From Reyranella soli (GTDB lineage Bacteria > Pseudomonadota > Alphaproteobacteria > Reyranellales > Reyranellaceae): a stretch of DNA of 64,000 nt. The stretch is from NCBI RefSeq assembly GCF_007992495.1, contig NZ_BKAJ01000069.1:36160-100159 (forward strand), written 5' to 3'. The notes below the pieces were generated by a model that saw nothing but the letters and a program-made list of their open reading frames with translations, was not told where the DNA came from and did not search any database. The translations under genes were made by a program, and so were the position numbers. Of the stretch, positions 1 to 8,632 are shown piece by piece. The first letter of the stretch is position 1; every line of letters starts with the position of its first letter.

Positions 1-317
1 AGGACCAGGCGCGCGCCCAGGACCGCACGCGCCTGTGGCGCGCTTTTGCCAACGCCGGCCTCGACGGCGGGATGCCGCCTGCCGACCAGCCGGCGCACGC
101 CGTCGATGCGGCGCTGGGCTACGTCGCCCAGGCACGCTCGCCGCTGATGCTGGCGCCGTTGGAAGATCTGCTGGGCCTGGTCGATCAGCCCAACCTGCCG
201 GGAACGATCGATGAGCATCCCAACTGGCGTCGTCGCCTGGAACCGCCGGCGCGCGAGCTGTTCGAGGCGCCTGCCGTGCGCGCCCGCGTCGATCTCATCC
301 GCGGCCACCGGCGATGA
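1..317 (+). CDS. malQ: 4-alpha-glucanotransferase (MalQ), C-terminal fragment
   Basis: The reading frame is open from base 3 at the window edge to a TGA at 315-317, so only the last ~104 residues are present. The stretch EDLLGLVDQPNLPGTIDEHP followed by NWRRRL is characteristic of the C-terminal part of amylomaltase (GH77), which disproportionates alpha-1,4-glucans in the cytoplasm. The stop overlaps the treY start as ATGA, so the two are translationally coupled. This is the usual glycogen/trehalose gene order. The 5' end lies outside the window. Confidence 0.9.
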   Translation, partial: DQARAQDRTRLWRAFANAGLDGGMPPADQPAHAVDAALGYVAQARSPLMLAPLEDLLGLVDQPNLPGTIDEHPNWRRRLEPPARELFEAPAVRARVDLIRGHRR

Positions 318-2770
318 CACCCTCATCTTCGAGTCCGGGCGCCACGCTGCGCCTGCAATTCCATCGCGGCTTCACCTTCGCCGATGCCGAGGCCCTGGTG
401 CCGTACTTCGCACGGCTGGGCATCAGCCACCTCTATGCCTCGCCCATCGCCACCGCGCGGCCGGGCTCGCAGCATGGCTACGACGTGATCGATCCCACCC
501 GCGTCAATCCCGAGCTGGGGGGCGAGCCGGGCCTGCGCGCGCTCTCGGCGGCACTGGCAGCGAAGGGCATGGACCTGATCGTCGACATCGTGCCCAACCA
601 CATGGCGGCCGACACGGCCAACGCCTGGTGGGCCGACGTTCTGCGCCATGGCCGCGCCAGCCGCTTCGCCCGCTGGTTCGACATCGACTGGGAGGCCGAC
701 GACAAGGTCCTGCTGCCGATCCTCGGTCGCCCGCTCGACGAGGTGCTGGCCGCGGGTGAGCTCACCCGAGACGGCGACGCCTTCGTCTATTTCTCGCACC
801 GGCTCCCCGCCGTCGACGGCGGCCTGGAGCGCCAGCACTGGCGCCTGGCCTGGTGGCGCAGCGCCGGCGATCGCATCAACTGGCGGCGCTTCTTCGACAT
901 CAACGAGCTGGTCTGCCTGCGCATGGAGGAGCCGGCGGCCTTCGAGGCCGTCCATGCCCTGCCGCTCCGCCTGCATGCCGAGGGCATCGTCGACGGCCTG
1001 CGCGTCGACCATGTCGACGGCCTGACCGATCCCGCTGCCTACTGTCGCACCTTGCGCGCGCGGCTGCGGCCCGGGGCGTATCTCGTGGTCGAGAAGATCC
1101 TGTTGGCCGGCGAGTCCCTGCCCGCCGAATGGGGCTGCGACGGCACGACCGGCTACGACTTCATGGATGAGGTCAGCGCCTTGCAGCACGACCCGGCCGG
1201 CGAGCGCGTGCTGGCCGAAGCCTGGTCCTTATTGAGTGGCCGGCCGGCCGACTTCGCCGCCGAGGAGGAGCCGGCCCGCCGCGAGGTCCTGGCGCGGAGC
1301 TTCGGCGCCCAGCTCGACGCCTGCGCCGCCGCCTTCTCCGGTGGCGAGCTGGCGCGCCCGCTGCTGCGCCGCGTCCTGGGCGAGCTGCTGGCGCATTTCC
1401 CAGTCTATCGCACCTATGGCCGCGATGGCGTGCTCTCGGCAGCCGATCGCGCCGTGCTCGACCGCGCCGCCGCCGGCGCGCGCCGCACCTGTCTTGCGAC
1501 CGACCGCTGGGCGATCGATCCGCTGCTCGCGCGCTTTTCCGAGCGCGACCGCCAAAGCGCCGTGGCGCGCTTCCAGCAGCTCAGCGCGCCGATCGCCGCC
1601 AAGGCGGTCGAGGACACCGGCTTCTATCGCTATGGCCGCCTGCTGTCGCGCAACGATGTCGGCTTCGATCCCGCGACCTTCGCGCTCGATGCGGACGCCT
1701 TCCACCGTCGCATGCAGCGCCGCCGCACCGACTGGCCGCGCGCCCTGCTGGCCACCGCCACCCACGACCACAAGCGCGGCGAGGATGTGCGCGCGCGGCT
1801 CGCCGTGCTGAGCGGCATGGCGACGGAATGGGCCGCCCTGCAGCGCAACTGGGTCGAGGCCAGCCGGCCGCTCACACGAGACGGCGCTCCTTCCTCTGGC
1901 GACGTCGCCATGCTGCTGCAGACGATCGTCGGCGCCTGGCCCTTCGATCTCGACGCCGGCGACCGTGCGGGGCGCCACGCCTTTGCCGAGCGCCTGGTCG
2001 CCTGGCAGCAGAAGGCGTTGCGCGAGGCCAAGCTTGCCAGCGACTGGGCGGCGATCGACGAGGGCTACGAAGCGGCGGCACACGACTTCACCTTGGCGCT
2101 GGTGGCCGAGGCTGCATTGCCCGACCTGCTGCAGCGCATCGCCAGCCTGGTGCGTCGCATCGCACCGGCTGGCGCGCTCAACGGCCTGGCGCAATGCCTG
2201 CTGCGCATGACCGTGCCGGGCGTGCCCGATCTCTACCAGGGCACCGAGCTCTGGGACCTGAGCCTGGTCGACCCCGACAACCGCCGGCCGGTCGATTGGC
2301 AGCGGCGCATCGCGGGCCCGCCCGCCGAACCGCTGCCGGCGCTGGCCGCGCACTGGCGCGACGGCGCGATCAAGCAGGGCCTGGTTGCGCGCGTCCTGGC
2401 GCTTCGCCGGCGCCTCTCGCCGCTGTTCGAGGACGGCGACTATCGGCCGGTCCCGCTGGAAGGGCCGCTGGCCGATGCCATGATCGCCTTCGTCCGCCGC
2501 CGGCCGGAATCCTGGGCCCTGGTCGTGGCGCCGCGGTTGGCGCTGCGCCTGCCGCTGTTGGCGGATGAGCTGCGCCTGGTGCCCGATGGCTGGCGCGATA
2601 TCGTTGCCCTTCTGGACGATGTTCCCCACGGCGTGACGGACGCTTTCGATGCCGCACCAATCGACATCGGAGGCGGCCGCGTGCCGCTGGCCGCGATATG
2701 CCCGACGCTGCCGCTCGCCCTCGTCTGGGCCGACACGACCATGCGGGCCCGGGTGCCGCTTTATCCCTGA
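314..2770 (+). CDS. treY: Malto-oligosyltrehalose synthase (TreY)
   Basis: This 818-residue GH13 enzyme isomerises the reducing-end alpha-1,4 bond of maltodextrins to the alpha,alpha-1,1 bond of trehalose; TreZ then releases trehalose. The TreY signature is plain: YRLQF-like start (TLRLQFHRGFTFADA), YFARLGISHLYASPI, GSQHGYDVIDP, VDIVPNHMA near residue 90, and GLRVDHVDGL around 230, which includes the catalytic-region Asp. The C-terminal LYQGTELWDLSLVDPDNRRP is also typical. Length matches the family (about 750-950). It overlaps malQ by 4 bases. No treZ is seen in this window, so it presumably lies upstream. Confidence 0.95.
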   Translation: MTPSSSSPGATLRLQFHRGFTFADAEALVPYFARLGISHLYASPIATARPGSQHGYDVIDPTRVNPELGGEPGLRALSAALAAKGMDLIVDIVPNHMAADTANAWWADVLRHGRASRFARWFDIDWEADDKVLLPILGRPLDEVLAAGELTRDGDAFVYFSHRLPAVDGGLERQHWRLAWWRSAGDRINWRRFFDINELVCLRMEEPAAFEAVHALPLRLHAEGIVDGLRVDHVDGLTDPAAYCRTLRARLRPGAYLVVEKILLAGESLPAEWGCDGTTGYDFMDEVSALQHDPAGERVLAEAWSLLSGRPADFAAEEEPARREVLARSFGAQLDACAAAFSGGELARPLLRRVLGELLAHFPVYRTYGRDGVLSAADRAVLDRAAAGARRTCLATDRWAIDPLLARFSERDRQSAVARFQQLSAPIAAKAVEDTGFYRYGRLLSRNDVGFDPATFALDADAFHRRMQRRRTDWPRALLATATHDHKRGEDVRARLAVLSGMATEWAALQRNWVEASRPLTRDGAPSSGDVAMLLQTIVGAWPFDLDAGDRAGRHAFAERLVAWQQKALREAKLASDWAAIDEGYEAAAHDFTLALVAEAALPDLLQRIASLVRRIAPAGALNGLAQCLLRMTVPGVPDLYQGTELWDLSLVDPDNRRPVDWQRRIAGPPAEPLPALAAHWRDGAIKQGLVARVLALRRRLSPLFEDGDYRPVPLEGPLADAMIAFVRRRPESWALVVAPRLALRLPLLADELRLVPDGWRDIVALLDDVPHGVTDAFDAAPIDIGGGRVPLAAICPTLPLALVWADTTMRARVPLYP

Positions 2771-2853
2771 GCGTCGAGTCACGGTCACCAAAATGCCACG
2801 CGACTTCCGCGCCAGTTCTGCTAACGGCTCCGGCATCTGGTGTGGGGAGGGGA

Positions 2854-3291
2854 ATGATGCCGATCGTATGGGGCGTAAATCACGCCGCGCGGCTCGTGTC
2901 CGCCAAGGCCACGGGTGAGCTGGGCAGGACGGACTTCGAGGATTATCTCGACGGGCTGGAGGCGGCGGCCACCTTGTCCTACCGCAAGGTGCTGGACATG
3001 ACGCAGAGCCGCCTCGCTTTGAGCAGCGACGACATGGCGGCTCTCGGTGCTCGCATCCGTGCGCACGAGAGCATGAGGCCGATGGGCAGCGTCGCCGTCA
3101 TCGCCGGTTCCGACGAGCTCTACGACCGATTCCGGCTCTTCGAGAGCGTCGTCGACGCCGACCGGCCGCTGAAGATCTTTCGCGATGCCGAGTTGGCCTA
3201 CGCCTGGCTGACCGTCGACTTGCCCGAAGGGCGCGAGCTCGCCGAGACGCGGCGGTTGGCGGCCCGGCCAGCGGCCTTCGGCGCCAGCTGA
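2854..3291 (+). CDS. STAS/SpoIIAA-like small cytoplasmic protein, copy 1
   Basis: The protein has about 145 residues from ATG 2854 (a second ATG follows directly at 2857), preceded by the purine-rich GGGGAGGGGA. Its layout is that of short STAS/SpoIIAA-like proteins: an initial beta-hairpin (WGVNHAARLVSAKATGEL), then YLDGLEAAATLSYRKVLDMT, an ALGARIRAH helix, and ADRPLKIFRDAELAYAWL at the end. A clear paralogue lies on the minus strand at 47482-47874. Function is unknown. Such proteins often act as single-domain regulators, but no catalytic residue is visible. Confidence 0.6.
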   Translation: MMPIVWGVNHAARLVSAKATGELGRTDFEDYLDGLEAAATLSYRKVLDMTQSRLALSSDDMAALGARIRAHESMRPMGSVAVIAGSDELYDRFRLFESVVDADRPLKIFRDAELAYAWLTVDLPEGRELAETRRLAARPAAFGAS

Positions 3292-3316
3292 CCGTTCGGT
3301 CGCCGGTTCCGCTCGG

Positions 3317-3928
3317 CTATCGTGCGGCCGACGTCAGCGCGCCGTAGAGGGTGAGCCTGCCGGCCGGTCCGTCGATCATCAGCGTCCACTCGGTGAACTC
3401 GGATGCCTCGGTGCAGCCGCGGCCGCGGCCATGCACGATCAGCGTCACCTTTGGATCGCCACCCTCGATCAGCGGCCGCAGCACGCCGGTGGCCGTCGCA
3501 GCGCCGCTGAGCTGCCATTCCTTGTAGAAGGCGGGACCGAGCCCGGCATCGGGTTCCGGCCCGCGCGGATCGACCTCGAAGATCGAGATCGTGTCGGGCA
3601 CGGCGAACGCGACGTCACTGGTGCGATCGGCCTCGTCGCGGAAGGCGAACACGATCTCCGTCTTCGTGCGCCTGACCGCGAGCTGAAGGGTGGGGCCGAA
3701 ATCCTTGAGGTCGATTGGATGGTCGGCCGCGCCCTGGGCGACGAAGGCTTCGTCGGCGAAGGTCATCTGCTCCATCATGTCGAGCCGGTGGGGGCTCAGC
3801 GTCTCGACCGCGACGTAGCGGCCGCCCCGGTTGGTGCAGCAGGCGCAGGCCAGGGCGGCGTCGGTGGCGAACCACAGCGTCATCAGCACTGACACCAGGC
3901 CGACCAAGGTGTGGAGGTGTCGTCTCAT
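3317..3928 (-). CDS. Secreted protein of unknown function
   Basis: 203 residues with an N-terminal signal sequence (hydrophobic LVGLVSVLMTLWFATDAALA) followed at once by CACC, which could be a Cys pair or metal site in the mature protein. The rest is predicted beta-rich (repeated TEIVFAF, VTLIVHGRG, WTLMIDG strands) and ends near GRLTLYGAL. No known catalytic motif is recognised. The cluster 3317-5341 on this strand holds several small exported proteins and could be one locus. Confidence 0.55.
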   Translation of the reverse strand: MRRHLHTLVGLVSVLMTLWFATDAALACACCTNRGGRYVAVETLSPHRLDMMEQMTFADEAFVAQGAADHPIDLKDFGPTLQLAVRRTKTEIVFAFRDEADRTSDVAFAVPDTISIFEVDPRGPEPDAGLGPAFYKEWQLSGAATATGVLRPLIEGGDPKVTLIVHGRGRGCTEASEFTEWTLMIDGPAGRLTLYGALTSAAR

Positions 3929-3994
3929 GGTTCGATTGCCCGGCGCGGCGATCGTTCCAGGGGAGCGTCCTTTGCGATGGCGAGGCCTTGCGCC

Positions 3995-4375
3995 TCAGCC
4001 CCACTGCTCGCTGCGCAGGCTGAGATAGGGCAGGGGCGGCGCGTCGGTGAGCGCGAGCGCCCGCAACGCCGCGGCGCAGACGATTCGCGGGTCGGACGAG
4101 ATCGTGTAGACGCCGTCGGGCAGCAGCGACTTGGCGTACTTGAGCACTCCGGTGAACGGCGGGACTTCCACCCAACCCCACAGTCCCGGTTCGACGATCA
4201 GCATCTCACCCTTGGCGCGCGCTTCGGCGAGGGCGGGGCTCGCGAGATCGTTGCCGTCTTCGATTCCGTGAAGGGCGCAGTAGATCTCGACGTCGAGCGC
4301 CCGCGATGGCGCTTCGACGAGGCAGCGGTCGGCCAGCGAGGCAAGGGTGCTGGGGCCCGTGGTCAAGGTGCTCAT
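3995..4375 (-). CDS. Hypothetical protein
   Basis: 126 residues with no signal peptide or membrane segment. The middle (MLIVEPGLWGWVEVPPFTGV) and the end (GVYTISSDPRIVCAAALRAL) look like a folded alpha/beta protein, but no family is recognised. On the minus strand a TTGACG sits about 25-30 bases upstream of the start in an AT-richer stretch (4380-4440). That is compatible with its own promoter, though the -10 is weak. Confidence 0.45.
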   Translation of the reverse strand: MSTLTTGPSTLASLADRCLVEAPSRALDVEIYCALHGIEDGNDLASPALAEARAKGEMLIVEPGLWGWVEVPPFTGVLKYAKSLLPDGVYTISSDPRIVCAAALRALALTDAPPLPYLSLRSEQWG

Positions 4376-4504
4376 GACAACCTAAACGCCATACAAACGC
4401 GTCAACGTTGTGGTTTTATGAAAAAATCCTGTCGATAAGATTCGGCCTACTGCATCTGGTGTTCGGTTAGTCATCGCCACCCTTTTCGTAGTGTCTCCTG
4501 CCGA
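4376..4504. other. AT-richer intergenic stretch
   Basis: About 130 bases of lower G+C content than the surroundings, including a run GAAAAAA. It lies between two minus-strand genes and probably holds the promoter of 3995-4375. No ORF or repeat is seen. Confidence 0.4.
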
Positions 4505-4927
4505 TCACCTGTCGGCGCGGGCGGCGGACGGCAGCGTTGCGGTCCCGCCGCCGTCCGTGTCCCTGGGGCCGAACGCGCACGGGCGACGGCTGCAGGCCTG
4601 TTCCTGGCCGGCGGCAAAGTCGCAGATTTCCATCGACCGCGTCGCTCGATCGAGGATGTAGGACTGCATCGTATGCTGATGGCCGTTGATCAGCGTGCTG
4701 TACTGGAACAGCACGAAGGTCCCGGTGAACCAGGCCCAGTTGATCGGGAACGCGCCGGCAACGGATTGCCGGTCGAAGTCGAGGACGACGGAGAGTGTGT
4801 CTTGCGGGTGAGCGGTATCGACGCATTCGACGAACACCCTGCCGTCTTGCGCGAGCGATACCGCGGGAATTGAGGCCAGCAACACCAGGCAGGCCGCAAC
4901 GCCACGCACCCCGCTCGCGCGCGGCAT
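4505..4927 (-). CDS. Small secreted protein of unknown function
   Basis: 140 residues from ATG 4927, which begins two bases after the stop of the upstream minus-strand gene, suggesting coupling. The start has a signal peptide (ACLVLLASIPAVSLAQ, cleavage after AQ). The mature part carries paired cysteines (FVECVDTAHPQDT, MEICDFAAGQEQACSRRPC), consistent with disulfides in the periplasm, and ends in a Gly/Ala-rich tail. A TTG start at 4948 is possible but less likely. No family recognised. Confidence 0.5.
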   Translation of the reverse strand: MPRASGVRGVAACLVLLASIPAVSLAQDGRVFVECVDTAHPQDTLSVVLDFDRQSVAGAFPINWAWFTGTFVLFQYSTLINGHQHTMQSYILDRATRSMEICDFAAGQEQACSRRPCAFGPRDTDGGGTATLPSAARADR

Positions 4928-4929
4928 CG

Positions 4930-5091
4930 TCAGCCGCCGCTGTCCCAAACGGCGCGGGCGCGCGGGTCCAGGCGCGTCGCATCGAACGCGTCTGGTTGGC
5001 GGCGCTCTTTCCCGGCATGAATCGCAACGACGGCCGCGACTTGCGCGAGAATGAACGCCGTGAATGCCAAGACTCCCAGCAGCGTATCCAT
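4930..5091 (-). CDS. Small single-pass membrane protein
   Basis: A 53-residue frame starts at ATG 5091 with a GGAG 7 bases upstream. One hydrophobic segment near the N-terminus (LLGVLAFTAFILAQVAAVVA) is followed by a charged tail ending ARAVWDSGG. It lies two bases before the secreted-protein gene at 4927, so the two probably form one transcript. Function unknown. Confidence 0.5.
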   Translation of the reverse strand: MDTLLGVLAFTAFILAQVAAVVAIHAGKERRQPDAFDATRLDPRARAVWDSGG

Positions 5092-5122
5092 CGTGAGCTC
5101 CGTGGCCTGATGTTCTCGTCCG

Positions 5123-5341
5123 TCAACGCTTCGAAGCGGACCGGATCGGGACAGTGACTGCCGTCTCAAGAGACGGCTGGTTCGCTATGAGGGCTCTTGC
5201 CGATCCGAGGAGCGCCAGGATCATGCCGCGCAACGCCTTGCCGCGGGCGCGCTTGGCGGCCAGCACGTAATCCGGCGTTGGCCAATACATCCTCGAGAAT
5301 GCGACAGTCGCCCGCGAATTCTGATGCTCGCCCCGGTCCAT
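5123..5341 (-). CDS. Possible small hypothetical protein
   Basis: A 72-residue frame that would start at ATG 5341. The middle (MYWPTPDYVLAAKRARGKAL) is basic and followed by a moderately hydrophobic helix. There is no strong ribosome binding site and no recognised family. It is retained because the composition is protein-like and it is co-oriented with its neighbours. It may be spurious. Confidence 0.35.
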   Translation of the reverse strand: MDRGEHQNSRATVAFSRMYWPTPDYVLAAKRARGKALRGMILALLGSARALIANQPSLETAVTVPIRSASKR

Positions 5342-5406
5342 CGTGGCCCCCTCAGATCGTGCAACGCTGTACTTTAGGCAGGGTCACGCGCGGATTCTGT
5401 GGCATT

Positions 5407-5517
5407 CCCCACACGGCGCGCCGAGGCGGGATCCGGTGCTACGTCGCCCGTCGCGTCTCACGCATCAAGCGCATGATTTGCGTGGCCTCGAGCCGGCCGC
5501 CGATCGGCAGGCCATCC
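5407..5517. repeat. Direct repeat copy 1 (111 bp), duplicate of 8522-8632
   Basis: This 111-bp stretch matches 8522-8632 at 109 of 111 positions (differences at 5451 and 5477). In the second copy most of the sequence encodes the C-terminus of the 8554-8883 gene. Here the same bases are orphaned with no upstream coding part, so this copy is a fragment left by duplication or recombination. The two copies are 3115 bp apart in the same orientation. Confidence 0.9.
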
Positions 5518-5630
5518 GCGGTTTGAACTTTGATAGGGCACGACTCTGACCCGCGGCGCGACCGGGCCGATAGAAGCTGGCACCGGGTTTTCGCTGCCGG
5601 GGCAGCCGTTCGCTGATCGCTCGTTGCAAC

Positions 5631-6668
5631 CTACGAGCCGTTTGCCTCGTCGAAAAAGGCCTGGACTGCCCGGAACAGCTCCAAGCGGTTCCTTTCCATC
5701 ATGATGGAATGCGTGCCCTCCGCGAGTGTGACCATGCGCTTCCCGGGGGCGTTTACCAACAGGGGAAACAGCGTCTGCGCCATGTAGGTCGGCGTATCGC
5801 GATCCCATTCGGCGAGGACAAGCAGAGTCGGCACCGTGATCTTCGCCGGATCGTAGTAGGGCTTGCCGGCACCGAAGAACTCCAGGCCATCCTGCACCAC
5901 GCCGTTGGGCGCGCGCAGGACCGGCGGGGTCATCGTTGCGCCGTCCGGGTCGCTCGCGAACACCGCGTCAGCCCAGGCGTCGAACCAGCCGGCGGGGATG
6001 AGGCTTGCCTTCTTGGTCTCGGGCACGCCGGTCATCCACCGCTCGAGCGCCTGCTCCCGGCGGACGGTCCGGTATGCACCGAGCGGCCCGGGCCCGGCCT
6101 GGACAAGCGAGGCAGTCTGACGAATCCAGGGCGGCGCGTAGAGCGCAAGCCGCTCGACCTTTGTCGCGTTCTGCGTGGTGTAGGTCGCCATCAACGTCGA
6201 GCCCCACGAATGGGCGAGCAGGTTGAGGCGCGCGATGTTGCGGCGCGCGAGGATGAAATCGACGACCGAGCCGATGTCCTTCACCGCAGTCTCGCCGCGC
6301 ACGATGGGAGGATTCTTTTGAGCCTCCTCCGACATCTCCTTCGGCCGTGTCGACTTGCCATAACCGCGAATGTCGAGGAGGTAGACGTCGTAGCCGCGTG
6401 CGGCGATGAATTCCATCCACGATTGGCCATCGAGCCTCATATCGAACGTGGTGTGGGCGGGATAGGTCGCACCATGCACGAACAACACCGTCCGTTCAGG
6501 GCGAAACGCAGTCATCGACGCCGGTCGCTTGTTGCGCACAAAGAGGTCGATGCCGGGGTCGGCGGCCTTCACCATCATCTCTTCCGTGACCAGCTGCACG
6601 GTCTGCGCCGAAGCGGCGCCCGCCACCGTAAGGGCGGCCAACAATCCGAGGATGATTTTCGCGATCAT
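5631..6668 (-). CDS. Secreted alpha/beta-hydrolase
   Basis: 345 residues with a signal peptide (LLAALTVAGAASAQ, cleavage after AQ), so it acts in the periplasm or outside. The alpha/beta-hydrolase fold is evident: oxyanion HGATYPAHTT, nucleophile elbow LLAHSWGST (an A-x-S-x-G variant) near residue 155, acid LAEWDRDTP near 285 and His in EGTHSIMMER near 315. The substrate cannot be told. It is preceded on the same strand by a small monooxygenase-like gene at 6699-7001. Confidence 0.8.
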   Translation of the reverse strand: MIAKIILGLLAALTVAGAASAQTVQLVTEEMMVKAADPGIDLFVRNKRPASMTAFRPERTVLFVHGATYPAHTTFDMRLDGQSWMEFIAARGYDVYLLDIRGYGKSTRPKEMSEEAQKNPPIVRGETAVKDIGSVVDFILARRNIARLNLLAHSWGSTLMATYTTQNATKVERLALYAPPWIRQTASLVQAGPGPLGAYRTVRREQALERWMTGVPETKKASLIPAGWFDAWADAVFASDPDGATMTPPVLRAPNGVVQDGLEFFGAGKPYYDPAKITVPTLLVLAEWDRDTPTYMAQTLFPLLVNAPGKRMVTLAEGTHSIMMERNRLELFRAVQAFFDEANGS

Positions 6669-6698
6669 GTAGTTCCTCCGAGTGTGACCTGCCGGACG

Positions 6699-7001
6699 TT
6701 AGATGTCAGCGCCGACGAGGAGCATACGCTCATGCATGACCGCACCGACTTTTGCGTTTTCCGCCAAGAGAGCCTGCAGGTCCGGGCTGCCACTCACAGT
6801 GGAGAACGATTTTGCATAGGCTGCCATGTCGGCAAAAACGACGATAAAGAGCCAATTGCCAGTGTCGGGACCGGTAAAGATCTGGTTGAGTCGGACGTCC
6901 AGCGCACCGTTCTTCATCCACAGCGCTTTTGAGCGCTTTGCGATTGCTGTTGAGGCCGCCGCATCTGGCGTCGTCCAGCGAGTTACTACCGTAACAGTCA
7001 T
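6699..7001 (-). CDS. Small dimeric alpha+beta barrel-like (ABM/NIPSNAP-like) protein
   Basis: 100 residues from ATG 7001, preceded by AAGGGAGAGATACC. The layout (MTVTVVTRWTTPDAAAS, then a helix, LNQIFTGPDTGNWLFIVVFA, DMAAYAKSFSTV) fits short antibiotic-monooxygenase-like barrels, in which a single domain dimerises. No signal peptide. It lies 30 bases upstream of the secreted hydrolase gene and is probably co-transcribed with it. Family-level call only. Confidence 0.55.
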   Translation of the reverse strand: MTVTVVTRWTTPDAAASTAIAKRSKALWMKNGALDVRLNQIFTGPDTGNWLFIVVFADMAAYAKSFSTVSGSPDLQALLAENAKVGAVMHERMLLVGADI

Positions 7002-7122
7002 GGTATCTCTCCCTTTGTTGGTTCTGAGCGAGCCAGGTGCAATACGATGCAGAAGGCGTCTCACCGCTTGTGTGAATGTCAGTCAGTCATGCAGTCGAAT
7101 GGGAAGGGCCGTCCCGCGAGTA

Positions 7123-7636
7123 TCAGGGCAGCTTGTAGGTGCCGGTCCATTTCAGGCTGGCGGCAATGTCGTCTTCTGCCCGTGGGCGATGGATCTGGCG
7201 GACACCGCCCATTGCGCCCGAGATGCCGACATACTTCCCGGTGCCACCCGATCAGCGTTTGTGTTTCCTTGAGCGTGTCGCCTTCGGGCGACGATGTGTA
7301 ACTCGTATAGAATTTGTCGCCCGCCAAATCAGAAAACTCGCAGGTCCCCAGTTCGGTATCGAGCTTTCCCTTGATGAGGCGCAGACTTCCGACACAGCGA
7401 CCCGCAACACGATCTCCGAAGCCGTCCGGCTTGTCAGCCACCAGGCCGTTCTTGCCTTCATAGACGTACTGAACATGCTCTTCACCCATGGCCACCTTCT
7501 TGAGCGTAACCTGAGCGACGATCGTCACAGCGATGTTGCCTTCCTTTGGCAACACCGTTTGGGCGCTCGATGGAAATGGGACGCAAAGCAACGCGGATGT
7601 ACATAGGCTCGCAGTGAGCCATACCCGTGTGATCAT
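7123..7636 (-). pseudogene. Secreted protein, frameshifted near 7247
   Basis: From ATG 7636 the frame encodes a signal peptide (ASLCTSALLCVPFPSSAQ) and a soluble domain to KETQTLIG. Read as given, it then runs into an unrelated Arg-rich tail. Removing one G from the GGG at about 7247 restores GGTGKYVGISGAMGGVRQ and then LKWTGTYKLP with a stop at 7123-7125. That is a far more protein-like ending. The restored protein would be about 170 residues. This is either a genuine +1 mutation or a base-calling error. Confidence 0.75.
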
Positions 7637-8056
7637 GGGATGCCCCCTCATTATCCGCCCAACGAGCATCCGGCCATTCGAACAGAGGAACCTTGATTTT
7701 TGTCATTCCGGGAAATCGTATTGGCGCGGCCGTCACCGATCTCGCGCAGAAGTTATGCTCCATCGACACTGCGGCCTACGCTGACAGCGAGACCATCACG
7801 ACTAGTGCGTCTGTGATCATTGAAGGACGTACCAGTTCGTCAAATCCACACTGACATTGAAGACAAGCTTCAGTTCAGGCTCGGACTCGCCAGTGACTGC
7901 AGGCTTTCAAGCATGGTGTGCAGCAAGACGAGACCGCGCGCCTGAAAGCTCGGGCGTGCGGGGTGCTTCTCGACGTCTCAGATGGATAGTCGGCCTGAAG
8001 CCGCATTGAACAAGTCTATTGCTCTCGCGTTGCCGACGGCCAATTGGGAGCAATCG
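7637..8056. other. Intergenic region without a supported gene
   Basis: About 420 bases between a minus-strand secreted protein and a plus-strand lipoprotein. Short frames here lack ribosome binding sites and recognisable products. Presumably it holds the divergent promoters. No repeat seen. Confidence 0.4.
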
Positions 8057-8356
8057 GTGATAGAGCGCGTCTTCATACTTTGTCTTGCGTTGGCGGCGTG
8101 CAGCCAGCCCTCACAATCCGCAAGGGTGCCCGGCCTTTTGAGACCGGGAATGACCGAGCAACAGGTCATAGAGGCCAGCAACAATCGTCTGCCCGATCGC
8201 GTGATAGACCGAACCTGCGGCAACGAAACCGCCGCCCCATTTGCTTGCCGGATCTACGTTTACGAGGCCGCCTGGCGCGAGGGCCGCTACCGACCGAAGC
8301 AATCGGTCGTCTTCGAGCAGATCCGCGGAAGGTGGCTGGTAAGCCGGTGGCTCTGA
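8057..8356 (+). CDS. Small lipoprotein
   Basis: 99 residues when started at GTG 8057, which has GGGAG 7 bases upstream and places a lipoprotein signal right at the N-terminus (VFILCLALAAC, lipobox LAAC). An ATG at 7982 would add 25 residues ahead of the signal and is less likely. The mature part contains GLLRPGMTEQQVIEASNNR, a BamE/SmpA-like PGMTxxxV motif, then two Cys and a C-terminal YRPKQSVVFEQIRGRWLVSRW. Probably an outer-membrane-anchored small protein of unknown role. Confidence 0.65.
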   Translation: MIERVFILCLALAACSQPSQSARVPGLLRPGMTEQQVIEASNNRLPDRVIDRTCGNETAAPFACRIYVYEAAWREGRYRPKQSVVFEQIRGRWLVSRWL

Positions 8357-8365
8357 TTTTGCTGC

Positions 8366-8525
8366 TCAGCTCGCCCGGTTGAACTTGCCGTTCACCAGGT
8401 GGGTCTTGCTCCACTCCTTGCGTGATTCACCGGACACGAAGCGGCCATAGGCATCGGGAACGCCCTCCAGCCTCGCGGCGCGTGGCAGCCCCGATTACAG
8501 GCTCGCCGCTGAGGACCATCGCCCC
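8366..8525 (-). pseudogene. Relic of a third S24 phage repressor
   Basis: Read on the minus strand, this segment gives GLPRAARLEGVPDAYGRFVS, then GES, then directly RKEWSKTHLVNGKFNRAS and a stop. The two intact repressors have RLEG..EAY.CFVSGDSMEP and, about 75 residues later, KEW.KAHLVIGKYNRAS. The relic therefore keeps both ends of the S24 domain with the middle deleted, plus one frameshift further upstream. The homology stops where the 111-bp repeat begins at 8522. Confidence 0.85.
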
Positions 8526-8632
8526 ACACGGCGCGCCGAGGCGGGATCCGGTGCTACGTCGCCCGCCGCGTCTCACGCATCAAGCGCATGATCTGCGTGG
8601 CCTCGAGCCGGCCGCCGATCGGCAGGCCATCC
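8522..8632. repeat. Direct repeat copy 2 (111 bp), duplicate of 5407-5517
   Basis: This is the second, probably original copy of the 111-bp repeat. Its right part encodes the C-terminal residues of the 8554-8883 gene, and its left edge abuts the repressor relic. Confidence 0.9.

Noticed and set aside
1229..2836. 535-codon open frame antisense to treY
   Set aside because: High G+C content leaves long antisense frames open. Its product is low-complexity Arg/Gly/Ala/Gln without domains, while treY is clear on the other strand.
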